From contig MGTN01000048.1 of the NCBI GenBank assembly GCA_001799475.1, forward strand, positions 1 through 5,864: 5,864 nucleotides of DNA, given 5' to 3'. The stretch comes from Desulfovibrionales bacterium GWA2_65_9. Lineage in GTDB: Bacteria; Desulfobacterota; Desulfovibrionia; Desulfovibrionales; Desulfovibrionaceae. Below, piece by piece: positions 5,441-5,864 of this stretch. Made by a program: the position numbers and the translations under genes. The stretch's first letter is position 1; the number at the start of each line of letters is the position of its first letter. Below the pieces are notes generated by a model. The model had not been told where the DNA came from and did no database searches. It saw only the letters and a program-made list of their open reading frames with translations.

Positions 5441-5864
5441 AGCCGGTCTCCGGGGTAATGGTCAGGGTGCCTGTGCCCCCGCCCGCCGTGATGGTGATGG
5501 TTGCCGGGGCGGCGAGTTTGGTGCCCACGCTGGGGGCGGCCGTGTAGGGGATGCCGAAGCCGTCGAAGAAGGAGGTGAAGGCAGTCATGCTCATGTTCTT
5601 TCCGGTGGCTGCGCTCATGTCGACCAGGGCGCTGGTCTCGCCGGGCAGGCTCAGGCGCGCGGTGGCATTGCTCGCGTCGTTGCCGCTGAAGGCCCAGTAG
5701 TTGGCGCCGTCGCAGGCGAATCCGTGGACCTGGCCGGTCTTCATGGCCCGCAGCTGCACGAAGCGGATCTGGGCGCGCACCTCGGCCATGCGGGCCAGCT
5801 CCGCCCCGCCCAGGCTGCCCGAGCGCGTTGTGACGACCAGGGCCAGGATGCCCAGGATGATGAT
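5430..5864 (-). CDS. GspH/FimT/MshC-type pseudopilin, N-terminus beyond the window
   Basis: The reading frame stays open to the window edge and its first visible residues, IIILGILALVV, are the rest of the N-terminal pilin helix. The prepilin cleavage site must lie just outside. The helix continues as AELARMAEVRAQIRFVQLRAM, the GspH/MshC-like pattern in which an Arg/Gln-rich amphipathic helix precedes GQVHGFACDGANYWAF. The C-terminus TLTITPETGYVP is typical of this group. 144 residues are visible. The internal ATG at 5789 is not the start, because it would remove the membrane helix. It is the first visible gene of the cluster and overlaps the next by 11 bases. The expected role is a minor pilin that helps start pilus assembly. 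Confidence 0.82.
   Translation of the reverse strand: MIILGILALVVTTRSGSLGGAELARMAEVRAQIRFVQLRAMKTGQVHGFACDGANYWAFSGNDASNATARLSLPGETSALVDMSAATGKNMSMTAFTSFFDGFGIPYTAAPSVGTKLAAPATITITAGGGTGTLTITPETGYVP

Overview
The window looks like chromosomal DNA from a GC-rich Gram-negative bacterium. A Desulfovibrio-like member of the Deltaproteobacteria/Desulfobacterota is my best guess, based on the overall style of the genes, but nothing here proves it. It opens with the last bases of a 5S rRNA on the plus strand, followed by a strong intrinsic terminator. This is the 3' end of an rRNA operon. After about 440 bases with no gene I can support, everything else lies on the minus strand and runs head-on towards the rRNA operon.

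Read in the direction of transcription (high to low coordinates), the minus strand is one tightly packed cluster of seven genes: a GspH/MshC-type pseudopilin (its N-terminus lies beyond the window); a second class III prepilin with a long leader; a PilW/GspJ/MshO-type minor pilin; a 698-residue protein that joins a PilX/MshP-like pilin stalk to an L-type-lectin-like module and a LamG module; a small secreted protein of unknown function with a GTG start; CheD, the chemoreceptor glutamine deamidase; and a plant-type glutaminyl cyclase. Gaps are 16 bases or less or the genes overlap, so a single transcript is likely. Its promoter is not in the window.

The order GspH-like, prepilin, PilW-like, PilX-like, LamG protein resembles the minor-pilin end of MSHA pilus loci (mshC-D-O-P-Q). 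Here the last two functions appear fused into one polypeptide. I infer that the first four genes make minor pilins, with the fusion as a tip adhesin or tip initiator. The adhesive modules have much lower GC (about 38-48% in hand-counted segments) than the pilin part and the neighbouring genes (about 72-83%), and the change falls close to a Ser/Ala/Gly linker. This suggests the binding head was exchanged or acquired separately. Two enzymes that act on glutamine, CheD and glutaminyl cyclase, close the cluster. This links a surface pilus to chemosensory control and perhaps to N-terminal modification of exported proteins, but those links rest on gene order only.
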